Shown here: one piece after another, positions 9,066 through 17,934 of the stretch
Position numbering within the stretch: position 1 is the stretch's first letter
Layout of the letters: each line of letters starts with the position of its first letter
From: Cystobacter fuscus
GTDB lineage: Bacteria; Myxococcota; Myxococcia; Myxococcales; Myxococcaceae
Direction: 5' to 3'
Length of the DNA: 64,000 nt
Assembly: GCF_002305875.1 (NCBI RefSeq)
Contig: NZ_CP022098.1
Location: 10,292,001-10,356,000, forward strand
Translations under genes and position numbers: made by a program
The notes under the pieces: model-generated
What the model was told of the DNA's origin: nothing
Database searches by the model: none
The model's input: the letters and a program-made list of their open reading frames with translations, nothing else

Positions 9066-10027
9066 GAGGGATCCAGCGCGGCGCGCTTCAACACGTCCTT
9101 CAACTCCGGCGGCAACGCCGCCTCCACTGCCACCTTGCCCTGATGGGCCGGGTGGGGAAATTCGATGAACTCGGCGTGCAGGAACAGCCGTTTGAGACCC
9201 CACCGCGCCCGCACGTCCCGGTTGAAGGCGAAGTCTCCATACTTCTTGTCGCCCGCCACCGGGTGTCCGATGGCCACCAGATGCCTTCTTATCTGATGGG
9301 TGCGCCCGGTTTCGATGACGCAGGAGAGGAGGGCTGCCTCGCTCGACTGCCGGATGACCTTCCACCGGGTAATGGCGTCCTGCATGTTCACCCCACGACG
9401 GGCCTTGGACTCGGCCGTCTGCTGGTGCTCGGCGAGCGGCAGGTTAATGACCCCGGAGTCGCGTGGCATCTTGCCCTTCACCAAAGTGAGGTAGCGCTTG
9501 CGCGGATGTCCGTTGGTGAAGAGATCCGTGAAATGGACCATGGCCGGGCGGCGCTTGGCCACCAGGATGACGCCGCTGGTCTCCCGATCCAAGCGGTGGG
9601 CGGGACTGGCGGTGAAGTCGTTGCGCGTGGCCTTGGGGCCGAGGTAGGCGCGCACATAGTCCACGAGGGTGCCCCCGGTGATGCCGCTGCCGGTGTGGAC
9701 GGCCATGCCACTGGGCTTGTTGACGGCCATGAGCCAGTCGTCCTCGAGCAGGATGTCCAGCTCGGAGGGGTCCACCGTGGGTACGGGTGCGGGTTTGCGC
9801 TCCTCGGGCGCGGAGGGGGCGAGCAGCTGCTCCTCGGTGCCCCGGATGGAGATGGTGTCCCCGGCAGCCAGGGGCTGCTCGGGTTGGGCACGCTTGCCGT
9901 TCACCCTCACCTTCTTCACGCGAATCATCTTGAAGAGGTGAGAGGTGGGCACGTTCGCGAGCTTCTTGCGGAGGAACTTGTCCAACCGCATGCCCGCGCT
10001 GTCTTCCTCGATTCGGAACTCGATCAT
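9062..10027 (-). CDS. RluA-family 23S rRNA/tRNA pseudouridine synthase
   Basis: 321 residues. An N-terminal S4 RNA-binding domain (RLDKFLRKKL ... VNGKRAQPEQPLAAGD) precedes the synthase domain. The catalytic motif HRLDRETSG contains the conserved Asp. TGRTHQIRRHL and GHPVAGDKKYG are further family signatures. The exact target uridine (RluC-, RluD- or RluA-type) cannot be read from the motifs. ATG 10027 starts directly at the S4 domain. It overlaps the downstream PBP1A start by four bases. It is divergent from the pentapeptide-repeat gene with only 43 bases between starts, which must hold both promoters. Confidence 0.9.
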   Translation of the reverse strand: MIEFRIEEDSAGMRLDKFLRKKLANVPTSHLFKMIRVKKVRVNGKRAQPEQPLAAGDTISIRGTEEQLLAPSAPEERKPAPVPTVDPSELDILLEDDWLMAVNKPSGMAVHTGSGITGGTLVDYVRAYLGPKATRNDFTASPAHRLDRETSGVILVAKRRPAMVHFTDLFTNGHPRKRYLTLVKGKMPRDSGVINLPLAEHQQTAESKARRGVNMQDAITRWKVIRQSSEAALLSCVIETGRTHQIRRHLVAIGHPVAGDKKYGDFAFNRDVRARWGLKRLFLHAEFIEFPHPAHQGKVAVEAALPPELKDVLKRAALDPS

Positions 10028-10070
10028 TTGACTGGCGCCCGGACCACACCACACCGATAAATTCGGGTCC

Positions 10071-11546
10071 ATGCCGAAAGCCCCCACGATTGAACAGCTC
10101 CTGCAGAACGGAAGCGCGGACTGGAACCGCCTGCGCAAGGCCGGCAAGGTGCCAACCGAGCACACGGGAGCGACCTTCTCGCAGCTCTTCTCCGCCAACG
10201 CCGACCTGTCGGGCCTCGGGCTGGTGGGCAGCGAGTGGGAGCGCTGCGACCTGTCCAAGATGAACTTCCGGGACGCGGACCTCTCCAACGCCTACTTCCA
10301 CGGAGGTCGCATGCAGGACTGTGACTTCCGCGGTGCCAACCTGGAAGGCGCCACCTTCGAGAAGCTCAAGCTCCTGCGCTGCGACTTCACCGGCGCCCAG
10401 GGCCTGGAGGAGGCGGACTTCGACGACGTGGACATGGACCGCGTCGTCGGCCTGGATGGTCAGGAAGCGCCCCCGCCCCCTCCCCCGCCCGTCCAGGGCA
10501 TCACCGCCTTCACCCGCGAGCAGCGCGACAAGGTGATGGGACCGGGAGCGGTGCTGGGCCTGCCCTCCGCGGAGGCCCCCGCCGAGGGCGAGCTGCCCCC
10601 CTTCCGGCCCCAGGACAACCCCGGCCAGCTCTTCTTCCGCGCCCTCAAGCGGCTGGGGGCCCCGCCGGTGTGGGTGCTCGACGTGCCCGGCCTGCGCCCC
10701 CTCATCCCCACGCGCCTGCCGCCGGGCAGTTCCCTGGAGACGCTCTACCGCGAGTCGGTGAAGACGCGTCTGGAGAACAAGAAGCCCTCGGCGGATCCGG
10801 CCGCCGTGGAGCGCGCCCAGCGCTCGCTGCGCATGGGCTCCAAGGACGCCAACATCGCCGCCATGTACCTGCGCGAGGTGGGTGTGGTGCCCGCCTTCCG
10901 CTTCTCCGCGGCCAAGGTGCTCAAGGAGGCCCTGCGCGAGGAGCTCCAGGTGGATGACCTCACCGGCACGGTGGACCCGCGCACCACGGGCGCCCTGCTG
11001 GAGCTGCGCCTGCCCCAGGAAGTGGTGGAGCACACCCACGACGTGCGCCGCCGCCACGCCGCCACCCAGCTCTACACCTCCCTGCTCGAGGCCGGCTTCA
11101 ACCCGGAGAACAACTGGGACGAGGCGCTCGAGTCGGCCGACGCCGCCATGGAGCTGGCACAGCTGGCCACCGGGGACGACCGGCAGGCCCTGCTCGAGGG
11201 CTTCCAGGTGTTCGCCGCCCTCCCCGAGGAGGCCCGGCTGCGGCGCCTGGCCTACCTCGCCGAGGCCCTGGGCCACCTGGAGCTGCTCGGAAGGCTGCCC
11301 GAGGGCATGGAGCCCGCGTGGCTCACCGGCCCCGAGACGCGCGAGTGTCACGACCGGGAGATGACCTACGTGCAGTCGCTGCGCGCCGAGGACATCCCCA
11401 AGAAGGTGCCCGCGCTGGGCAAGAGCGAGCTGGGCGTGCCCGAGGGCGAGGTGCCCGAGGAGAGCGACGAGGATCTCTTCGTCCACCTGCGCTGTGACGT
11501 GTGCGGCAAGGAGAAGCTCATCGTCCAGTCACCCGGCGAGGCGTGA
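10071..11546 (+). CDS. Pentapeptide-repeat protein with large helical C-terminal region
   Basis: 491 residues. Residues about 45-125 form pentapeptide repeats of A(D/N)LXX type (ANADLSGLGL, DLSKMNFRDADLSNAYF, CDFRGANLEGATF), which fold as a right-handed beta-helix. A run of seven prolines near residue 138 separates this from a long helical region of unknown function. The C-terminus carries a single CDVCGK pair of cysteines that could bind a metal with a partner. No membrane segment or signal peptide is seen. Pentapeptide-repeat proteins can mimic DNA or act as scaffolds; nothing here decides the role. The gene is monocistronic and converges with a nuclease gene after 16 bases. Confidence 0.8.
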   Translation: MPKAPTIEQLLQNGSADWNRLRKAGKVPTEHTGATFSQLFSANADLSGLGLVGSEWERCDLSKMNFRDADLSNAYFHGGRMQDCDFRGANLEGATFEKLKLLRCDFTGAQGLEEADFDDVDMDRVVGLDGQEAPPPPPPPVQGITAFTREQRDKVMGPGAVLGLPSAEAPAEGELPPFRPQDNPGQLFFRALKRLGAPPVWVLDVPGLRPLIPTRLPPGSSLETLYRESVKTRLENKKPSADPAAVERAQRSLRMGSKDANIAAMYLREVGVVPAFRFSAAKVLKEALREELQVDDLTGTVDPRTTGALLELRLPQEVVEHTHDVRRRHAATQLYTSLLEAGFNPENNWDEALESADAAMELAQLATGDDRQALLEGFQVFAALPEEARLRRLAYLAEALGHLELLGRLPEGMEPAWLTGPETRECHDREMTYVQSLRAEDIPKKVPALGKSELGVPEGEVPEESDEDLFVHLRCDVCGKEKLIVQSPGEA

Positions 11547-11562
11547 AGCGGCGGGAGGGGTG

Positions 11563-12540
11563 CTACAGGAGCGCGAGCTGCCGGGGCTGCCCGAGCGCTC
11601 GCGCGTCCAACCCCTCCCCGCGCAACACCTCGGCCAGTTCCTCGGCGAAGCCGTGGTGGGTGAGGATGTCGCGGGCGCCGGTGGCCTTGGCATAGCGCAC
11701 CAGGGACGCGCAGTCGGCGTGGTCGGACACCGGGAAGGCCACGTCCGCGCCGTAGCGCCGCGCGGTCCCCGGTCCATCCAGCGCCCAGCCGGTGAGCACG
11801 GCGGTGGCCCGGGGCCAGAAGGGCGCGAGCGCCCCGTTGCGAGCCAGGTGCGGTGGGAAGAAGAGCACCTCGCCCGGCTCCACCCGGCCATCGAAGCGGC
11901 GCATGCGCTCGATGGGCACCCCCAGCTCGCCATAGAGCACGGCCACCTCGTGGATGGACTCATGCGCCACGAGCGAGAAGCCCCGGCCCGACAGGTACTT
12001 CATCGCCTCCTGGCTCTTGCCCAGTGAATAGCCCAGGAGCACCGGCACCGCGCCACGCTCCAGGTGGCGGCGCACCCAGGACTCCACCTCCCCGAGCACC
12101 TCCTCGCGCGGCGGAAAGGCGTAGCGCGGGTGCCCGAAGGTGGACTCGATGATGAGCAGATCGCACTCGGCCACCTGGGCGGGCTCGGCGGTGAGGGAGG
12201 GCTCGAGGTTCAGGTCCCCCGTGAAGACGATGCGCTTGCCGTCCTCGCGGATGATGCGCAGTTGGGCGCTGCCGAGCACGTGGCCTGCGGGCAGGAGCTC
12301 GAGCGAGAGCGGGCCCAGGTCGAAGGGGCGACCATAGGGCGCGGGCAGCGGCGCGGCGACCTTGCCCAGGCGGTGCGCCATGAAGCGCAGCGTGGCGGCC
12401 GTGGCGATGGTGCGCTCGTGCCGGGCGATGTGGTCCGCGTGCGCGTGACTCACGAAGGACAGCGGCGTCTTCCGGGTGGCGTCCAGGAACAGGGGCGTTC
12501 CGGCCAGTTGCAACCCATTCCTTCGCAGTTCGACGCTCAT
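11563..12540 (-). CDS. Metallo-beta-lactamase-fold exonuclease-like protein
   Basis: 325 residues. SHAHADHI is the HxHxDH metal motif; further ligands are the His in LLPAGHVLGSAQ, the Asp in FTGDLN and the later SDHAD. This spacing matches the YSH1/CPSF-type nuclease group (COG1236) rather than hydrolases of small thioesters. The protein is single-domain and somewhat short for enzymes with a full beta-CASP insert, although GYSLGKSQE and the following segment resemble a reduced beta-CASP region. The likely role is RNA or DNA-end processing. ATG 12540 begins directly before the first strand. It is divergent from the histidine kinase. Confidence 0.8.
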   Translation of the reverse strand: MSVELRRNGLQLAGTPLFLDATRKTPLSFVSHAHADHIARHERTIATAATLRFMAHRLGKVAAPLPAPYGRPFDLGPLSLELLPAGHVLGSAQLRIIREDGKRIVFTGDLNLEPSLTAEPAQVAECDLLIIESTFGHPRYAFPPREEVLGEVESWVRRHLERGAVPVLLGYSLGKSQEAMKYLSGRGFSLVAHESIHEVAVLYGELGVPIERMRRFDGRVEPGEVLFFPPHLARNGALAPFWPRATAVLTGWALDGPGTARRYGADVAFPVSDHADCASLVRYAKATGARDILTHHGFAEELAEVLRGEGLDARALGQPRQLALL

Positions 12541-12774
12541 GAGAGACGTTGGGTATAGCGCGTCCGGGCGGGCGTGCACCTCTTCTGGCCCCTCTCGCCC
12601 GGATGCCGGGCGGGCACCGGAGCGATCCCTCGCGCATGGCCGTCTGGGAGACATCGCTGGGGGCTCCAGTGTCACCCCGCGACCAGGGCACCCCTCACCC
12701 GGGGAAGTGGGGAAATACATTGTGCTAGCACGCCGCCGCCCCGCCGAACGCACATACACCGGAGACCGAGCCCA
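12541..12774. promoter_or_regulatory. Divergent promoter region, nuclease / histidine kinase
   Basis: 234 bases without a gene between two divergent starts. On the plus side TACATT (near 12717) and the small palindrome GCTAGC (near 12724) lie upstream of a GGAG ribosome site (12761-12764) ten bases before the kinase ATG. I could not assign a convincing -35 element. Confidence 0.35.
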
Positions 12775-15189
12775 ATGCCCCAGGTGGCCGACTTCATCGA
12801 GAACAACCGCGACCTGCTCGTCCGGCGCTTCCTGGAAGAGGCGGGCAAGCTGGAGTCGGCCCGGGGGCTCAAGCCCCACCAGCTCATCGACACCATCCCC
12901 GAGTACCTCGCGACACTCGCCACCATCTCCCGCCAGGGCCACCGGGGAGACCCCGAGGCGACCAAGCGGCGTCTGGAGGAGACGCATATCGGCCTGCGCC
13001 TGCGCTCCGGCTACAACCAGGAGGAGACGACGAGCGAGTACGTCCTCCTGGGACGCCTCATCTCCTCGCTCTGGGAGCACCTGCCCCAGCGCGAGCAGCC
13101 CCCCTACCCGGACAAGGCGCTCCTGTTCACCGAGCTCCAGGAGGCGATGAACCAGGTCATCGTCACCTTCAGTGGCTACAGCCTGGAGGACCAGCAGCGG
13201 GAGAAGCTCTTTCTTCGCCGCCTCGAGGCGATCGCCTCGGAGCTCTTCGAGACTCCCGAGACCCCCGTGCCCCTCCACGAGCGGATGCACGCCCTGGTCG
13301 AGGTCGTCCAGCAAGCGGTGAACGCGGACGCGGCCGCGCTCCTGCTCGCGCACCCGGACACCACGAGACTCCTGCCCACCATGTACACGGGCCGATGGAG
13401 CGGCCAGGTCGACGCCGAGCCCGTGGAGGATCCGGAGTCCTTCGTGGGCCGGCTGGCGGCCTCGGAGGAACCCCTCACCCTGGCGGACGCGACGGACGCC
13501 CATGTCCCCCTCGCCGAGGGCATCCGCCGCAGTGGCCTGCGCTCGCTGCTGGGCTTGCGGCTGTGGTCCCACGGCAAGCTGCTCGGGGTGCTGTACCTCG
13601 GCGTCGCCGAGACGCGGATCTTCCAGCCCCAGACCCGGCGCTACCTCGAGACACTGGTGGAGTACCTCTCCGGCATCATCGAGAAGGCGCTCCTGCTCCA
13701 GCGGCTGCGCGCGAGCAACGAGCGGCTGCGCGCCTCCGAGACGTTCCACCGGATGGCGACCGAGGCCATCAGTGATGCCCTCTGGGACTGGAACCTGCTG
13801 ACGGACTCCCTCGCCTGGAGCCCCAGTGTCCAGACGCTCTTCGGGTACAGCCCGCAACAGCTCGGCCCGCACATCTCCGGCTGGTCCGACAACATCCACC
13901 CCGAGGAGCGCGAGCGCATCCTCCACTCCGTCCACGAGGCCATCGACGGGGGCGGCACGCGGTGGAAGAGCGAGTACCGCTTCCGCCACCAGAACGGCGA
14001 TTACGTCCACGTCACCGACCATGGCCTCATCGAGCGCGACGCGCGGGGCAAGGCCGTGCGGATGGTGGGGGCGATGCAGGACATCACCGCGCGGAAGATG
14101 GCGAGCGCGGCCATCCAGGAGAGCGAGGAGCGGCTGCGGGTGGCGGCCTGGGCGGCGGAGCTGGGCACCTGGGACTTGCAGCCAGTCACGGGCGTGCTGC
14201 GCTGGGACGAGCGCGCCAAGAGGCTCTTCGGTCTACCTCCCGAGACCCATATGACGTACGAGCTGTTCCTCTCGCGGCTCCACCCGGAGGATCGCGAGCG
14301 CACGAAAGCCCTGGTGCAGCGGGCGCTCGCGGGAGAGAACGGGGGCGAGTACCGCACCGAGTACCGGACGCTGACACGGGGCCCCACGGGGGAGCATCGA
14401 TGGATCCGCTCGGCGGGCCGAGCCATCTTCGAGGGCAAACAGGCGGTGCGCTTCATCGGCGTGCTCCAGGACGTCTCCGACCGCAAGCGCCAGGAACAGC
14501 AGGCGCGCACGCGGGCGGAGTTCGAGGAGCAGCTCATCGGCATCGTCTCCCACGATCTGCGCAATCCCCTCAACGCGATCGCCCTGTCCGTGGCGGCGCT
14601 CCTGCGGCACGATGACCTGAGCGAGCGGCAAGCCAAGGGCATCGCGCGCATCCAGGCCGCGGCGGAGCGCGCCACCCGGATGATCCGCGACCTGCTCGAC
14701 TTCACCCGGGCCCGGCTCGGTGGGGGCATCCCCCTGCAGCGCGGCTCCTGTGACTTCCACGCGCTCACCCAGCAGGTGGTGGAGGAGGTGAGGCTCGCCC
14801 ACCCCGAGCGGGACGTGCACCACGAGGGAAGCGGCCTGGGCAAGGGCGAGTGGGATGGGGACCGGCTGGCCCAGGTCATCACCAACCTGGTGAACAACGC
14901 CCTGGCCTACAGCCCTCCGGGCACGCCCGTGCGCGTGGAGACGCGCGGCGAGGATGGCGCCGTCCTGCTCCGCGTGCACAACATGGGCGATCCCATCCCC
15001 CCCGAGTTGCTGCCGCGCCTCTTCGAGCCCCTGACCCGGGGCAAGGAGAAGGCGGGCACGGCCAGCCGCAGCATCGGCCTGGGCCTCTACATCGTGCATC
15101 ACATCGTGAATGCGCACGGCGGGCGCGTGGAGGTGCACTCCAGCGTGGAGGAGGGCACGACCTTCACCGTGCGGCTTCCCCGCGGCTGA
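12775..15189 (+). CDS. Sensor histidine kinase with RsbR-type, GAF and two PAS domains
   Basis: 804 residues with no membrane segment, so cytoplasmic. Order: an RsbR/RsbRD-like N-terminal helical domain (about 1-150, LVRRFLEEAG ... SGYNQEETTSEYVLLG), a GAF domain (about 160-310), two PAS domains with PAC ends (VGAMQDITARK and IGVLQDVSDRK), then HisKA with phospho-acceptor His593 in VSHDLRNPLNAI. The ATPase domain follows, with an N box NLVNNALAY, a degenerate G1 box (HNMGDPIP, where DxGxG is usual) and G2 box GLGLYI. No response regulator is adjacent, so this is an orphan kinase, as is common in myxobacteria. ATG 12775 is preceded by GGAG at good spacing; the longer upstream frame is not protein-like. 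Confidence 0.9.
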   Translation: MPQVADFIENNRDLLVRRFLEEAGKLESARGLKPHQLIDTIPEYLATLATISRQGHRGDPEATKRRLEETHIGLRLRSGYNQEETTSEYVLLGRLISSLWEHLPQREQPPYPDKALLFTELQEAMNQVIVTFSGYSLEDQQREKLFLRRLEAIASELFETPETPVPLHERMHALVEVVQQAVNADAAALLLAHPDTTRLLPTMYTGRWSGQVDAEPVEDPESFVGRLAASEEPLTLADATDAHVPLAEGIRRSGLRSLLGLRLWSHGKLLGVLYLGVAETRIFQPQTRRYLETLVEYLSGIIEKALLLQRLRASNERLRASETFHRMATEAISDALWDWNLLTDSLAWSPSVQTLFGYSPQQLGPHISGWSDNIHPEERERILHSVHEAIDGGGTRWKSEYRFRHQNGDYVHVTDHGLIERDARGKAVRMVGAMQDITARKMASAAIQESEERLRVAAWAAELGTWDLQPVTGVLRWDERAKRLFGLPPETHMTYELFLSRLHPEDRERTKALVQRALAGENGGEYRTEYRTLTRGPTGEHRWIRSAGRAIFEGKQAVRFIGVLQDVSDRKRQEQQARTRAEFEEQLIGIVSHDLRNPLNAIALSVAALLRHDDLSERQAKGIARIQAAAERATRMIRDLLDFTRARLGGGIPLQRGSCDFHALTQQVVEEVRLAHPERDVHHEGSGLGKGEWDGDRLAQVITNLVNNALAYSPPGTPVRVETRGEDGAVLLRVHNMGDPIPPELLPRLFEPLTRGKEKAGTASRSIGLGLYIVHHIVNAHGGRVEVHSSVEEGTTFTVRLPRG

Positions 15190-15190
15190 C

Positions 15191-16120
15191 TCACCCCCCG
15201 GTGGGCGCCGAGGCCCTCCCGGGGAAGAAGCGCGCCCAGAGCACCCCACTCACCTCGGCCACCAGGACGCCCAGCACGATGAGGCCGCCGCCCACCCACT
15301 CGCGCGGACCGAGCCGCTCGTGGCCGATCCCCACCGAGGACAGCGCCGCGAAGACGGGCTCCGTGCAACAGAAGAGCGCCACGCGCACCGCCGTCGTGCG
15401 GGCCTGCGCCCACACCTGCAGGGTGAGCGCCAGGGCACTGGCGGCGACGCCGCAGAACAGCGCCGCGCCCACGAAGGACGGCGTCCAGTGCACCCGCGCG
15501 CCGGTGAAGGGCAGGCAGAGCACGGACAGCAGCGCCACCACCCAGAGCTGCACCGCCACGAGTGCCACCACGTCCGTCTTCGCGGCGATGCGGTCGGTGA
15601 AGAGGATGTGGAAGGCGTAGGCCGCCGCGCCCCCCAGCGTCAGGACATCCCCCGGGGAGAGTCCCTCGCGCAGGTTCGCGCCGGTGAGCGCGTAGAGCCC
15701 CACCGTGGCTATCGCCACGCCCGCCCACGAGGAGGCGCGCGGCATCCGGCGGAAGAGCGCCCAGCCCAGCACCGGCACCAGCACCACGTACGTCCCGGTA
15801 ATGAAGGCCGAGCGCGACGGCGTGGTGGACACCAGGCCCAGCGTCTGTAGGGCGAAACACAGGAAGAGGAGCACGCCCAGTGCGCCGCCTCGCAGCAGCG
15901 TGGCCCGCTCGAGCATCTTGCGCCGGGCGATGACCGAGAGCGTCAGCGCGCCGATGCAGAAGCGCAGCCCGAGGAAGGAGAACGGATCCCCATGGCCGAG
16001 CGCGTCCTTGACCATCACGAAGGTGACGCCCCACAGGGCATTCATGAGGAGCAGCACACCATCCACCTGGAGGCGCTCGAGGGAGGCCCGGGGGCCAGGG
16101 GTGACGAGGGGCGTGCTCAC
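15191..16120 (-). CDS. DMT-superfamily (EamA) transporter
   Basis: About 309 residues with ten predicted membrane helices in two EamA halves. Signatures include LLLMNALWGVTFVMVKDA at the start, RFCIGALTL, and in the second half ALFCCTEPVFAAL followed by GGGLIVLGVLVAE. Such proteins export small metabolites or amino acids; the substrate is unknown. The start is uncertain: GTG 16120 is chosen, but TTG 16135 is also possible and neither has a clear ribosome site. The gene converges with the histidine kinase with one base between stop codons. Confidence 0.85.
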   Translation of the reverse strand: MSTPLVTPGPRASLERLQVDGVLLLMNALWGVTFVMVKDALGHGDPFSFLGLRFCIGALTLSVIARRKMLERATLLRGGALGVLLFLCFALQTLGLVSTTPSRSAFITGTYVVLVPVLGWALFRRMPRASSWAGVAIATVGLYALTGANLREGLSPGDVLTLGGAAAYAFHILFTDRIAAKTDVVALVAVQLWVVALLSVLCLPFTGARVHWTPSFVGAALFCGVAASALALTLQVWAQARTTAVRVALFCCTEPVFAALSSVGIGHERLGPREWVGGGLIVLGVLVAEVSGVLWARFFPGRASAPTGG

Positions 16121-16261
16121 GGACGGGCTCGGCAAGACACGAAGGGGGAAGGAATACCTCCGCCTTTTGGCCTACCCTCCGGTGCGATGCAACAAGCGGG
16201 CGGCGCTTGCCGGCCCTGGAAGAAGCGCTAAGAGGGGGCGCTCGCCGCCAGGAGAACGACC

Positions 16262-16816
16262 ATGAGCACGACGTCCGAGGGCCCCATCACCCCCCAGAAG
16301 AGTTGGTTCGGCCGCAACTGGGCCTGGTTCATCCCCATGGGGTGCCTGGGCCTGCTGTTGTCCTGCGGCTGCCTGGGTGCCCTCATCGCGGGCCTCACCT
16401 TCAAGAGCCTCCGCGACAACAACGTCGTCACCGAGGCGCTCGCCCGGACGAGGCAGTCGCCCGAGGCCCGCGAGGTGCTCGGCGAGCCCATCGAGGCGGA
16501 CTGGAAGGTCCAGGGCTCGTTCTCCACCACCAACGGCCAGGGCTCGGCCCAACTGGCCATTCCCGTCCGCGGCCCCAAGGCCGAGGGCACCCTCCACGTG
16601 GAGGCCTACAAGCGCGACTCGGACACGTGGACCTTCACCACGCTCGAGCTCGACGTGCCCGACCACCCGGAGCTCAACCTGCTGGGCGACGCGCCCTCCG
16701 CCCCTCCGGGCACCATCCCCGCCCGCCCGGACCTGCCCGACGTGGAGCCCCTGCCCGACGAGGAAGAGATGCAGGAGGAGCCCCCCGCTTCCGACGACAA
16801 GGACGTCGAGCTGTAG
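16262..16816 (+). CDS. Cytochrome oxidase assembly protein 1 (Coa1)-like membrane protein
   Basis: 184 residues. A single membrane helix at about 20-47 (WFIPMGCLGLLLSCGCLGALI) is followed by a Coa1-like domain. It has ALARTRQSPEAREVLGEPIE, then AQLAIPVRGPKAEGTLHVEA and a closing TWTFTTLELD, the pattern shared by Coa1/Tim21-type domains. The C-terminus is an acidic Pro-rich tail. In mitochondria Coa1 helps cytochrome oxidase assembly, but bacterial homologues are often standalone and their role is unproven. A GGAG ribosome site precedes ATG 16262. No oxidase genes are nearby. Confidence 0.65.
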   Translation: MSTTSEGPITPQKSWFGRNWAWFIPMGCLGLLLSCGCLGALIAGLTFKSLRDNNVVTEALARTRQSPEAREVLGEPIEADWKVQGSFSTTNGQGSAQLAIPVRGPKAEGTLHVEAYKRDSDTWTFTTLELDVPDHPELNLLGDAPSAPPGTIPARPDLPDVEPLPDEEEMQEEPPASDDKDVEL

Positions 16817-16830
16817 CCCCCCGCAACGCC

Positions 16831-16875
16831 GAAGGGGCGGCCGCGAGGGGACACAACCCCCGCCACCGCCCCTTC
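16831..16875. terminator. Bidirectional hairpin between convergent genes
   Basis: GAAGGGGCGG (16831-16840) and CCGCCCCTTC (16866-16875) form a perfect 10-bp stem. Inside it GGGG and CCCC form a second short stem. It sits between the Coa1-like gene and the convergent etfA, where a terminator serving both strands is expected. T runs are weak. Confidence 0.5.
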
Positions 16876-16923
16876 ATGGAAGACCCGAACCCGAGCGGGC
16901 CCGGACCTCCTGCCACCCGGGGA

Positions 16924-17889
16924 CTACTTGGCCTTGTGCACGGCCTCGCGCAGCGCGGGCAGGATCTTGAAGAGATCATCCACCAGGCCGTAGTCCGCCA
17001 CCTGGAAGATGGGGGCCTCGGGGTCCTTGTTGATGGCGACGATCGTCTTGGAGCTCTTCATGCCCGCCAGGTGCTGGATGGCGCCGCTGATGCCCGCGGC
17101 GATGTAGAGCTGGGGCGCGACCACCTTGCCCGTCTGGCCGATCTGGAGATCGTTGGGCACCCAGCCGGCGTCACACACCGCGCGGGACGCGCCCACCGCG
17201 GCGTTGAGCTCGTCGGCCAGCGCCTCGATCTCCTTGAAGTCGCCCTTGGTGCCACGGCCACCGGAGACTACCACGCGCGCCTCGGTCAGCTCGGGCCGCG
17301 CGCTCTTGACCTCCTTGAAGTCCACGAACTTCGTCTTGCCGCCCTCCACCTTGGGGGAGAACGTCTTGACCTCGGCGGCGCCCTGGCCCCCGGCGGCGGC
17401 CGGGAACTCGGTGGCGCGCAGGGTGAACACCTTCACCGGCGTGGTCAGCTTCACCTCGGCGAAGACGTTACCGGCCCACATGGGGCGGTTGAAGACGATG
17501 TCCGCGCCCGAGCCCCCGAAGCCCAGCACGTCCGTGGCCATGGCGGCCTGCAGCCGGGCAGCCACGCGCGGCAGCAGATCCTTGCCCTGGGCGGTGGAGG
17601 CCGCGCCCACGAAGGAGGCGTTGAGGCTCTTGGCCAGCTCGGCGATGGCCGGGGCGTACGTCTCGGCCAGGTAGTGCTCGAACTCGGGGGCCGCGGCGGT
17701 GTGCACCACCTTGGCGCCCAGGCCCTTGAGCTCCTCGGTGACCTTGGAGGGATCCTTGGAGAGCAGCACCAGGTGCAGCTCGGCGCCCGCCTTGTCCGCG
17801 AGCTGCTTGCCCGCGCCCACGGCGTTGAGGGTGGCCTTGCGCAGGTGGCCGTCCGGCTGCTGCTCCGCGACGATGAGAACGATCGACAT
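16924..17889 (-). CDS. etfA: Electron transfer flavoprotein alpha subunit
   Basis: 321 residues. EtfA binds FAD and passes electrons from acyl-CoA dehydrogenases to ETF-ubiquinone oxidoreductase. The C-terminal FAD domain is plain: [59 protein letters not shown] and [19 protein letters not shown]. The N-terminal half has the variable ETF fold. ATG 17889 ([10 protein letters not shown]) starts at the first beta strand; a TTG four codons upstream is less likely. It follows etfB by 45 bases, and a CoA dehydrogenase lies upstream of both. Confidence 0.95.
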   Translation of the reverse strand: MSIVLIVAEQQPDGHLRKATLNAVGAGKQLADKAGAELHLVLLSKDPSKVTEELKGLGAKVVHTAAAPEFEHYLAETYAPAIAELAKSLNASFVGAASTAQGKDLLPRVAARLQAAMATDVLGFGGSGADIVFNRPMWAGNVFAEVKLTTPVKVFTLRATEFPAAAGGQGAAEVKTFSPKVEGGKTKFVDFKEVKSARPELTEARVVVSGGRGTKGDFKEIEALADELNAAVGASRAVCDAGWVPNDLQIGQTGKVVAPQLYIAAGISGAIQHLAGMKSSKTIVAINKDPEAPIFQVADYGLVDDLFKILPALREAVHKAK

Positions 17890-17934
17890 GTTCGACTCCA
17901 ATGCTTGTCGGAAGAAGGAAGGAAGGGGCCCGGA

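Noticed and set aside
6768-9143. Long open plus-strand frame opposite the PBP1A gene
   Set aside because: The translation is Val/His/Gly/Arg-rich low-complexity sequence, as expected opposite GC-rich coding DNA. The minus strand carries all PBP1A motifs.
10028-10060. TTGACT with a later GATAAA as a sigma-70 promoter for the pentapeptide-repeat gene
   Set aside because: The spacer is about 22 bases, too long for a normal -35/-10 pair.
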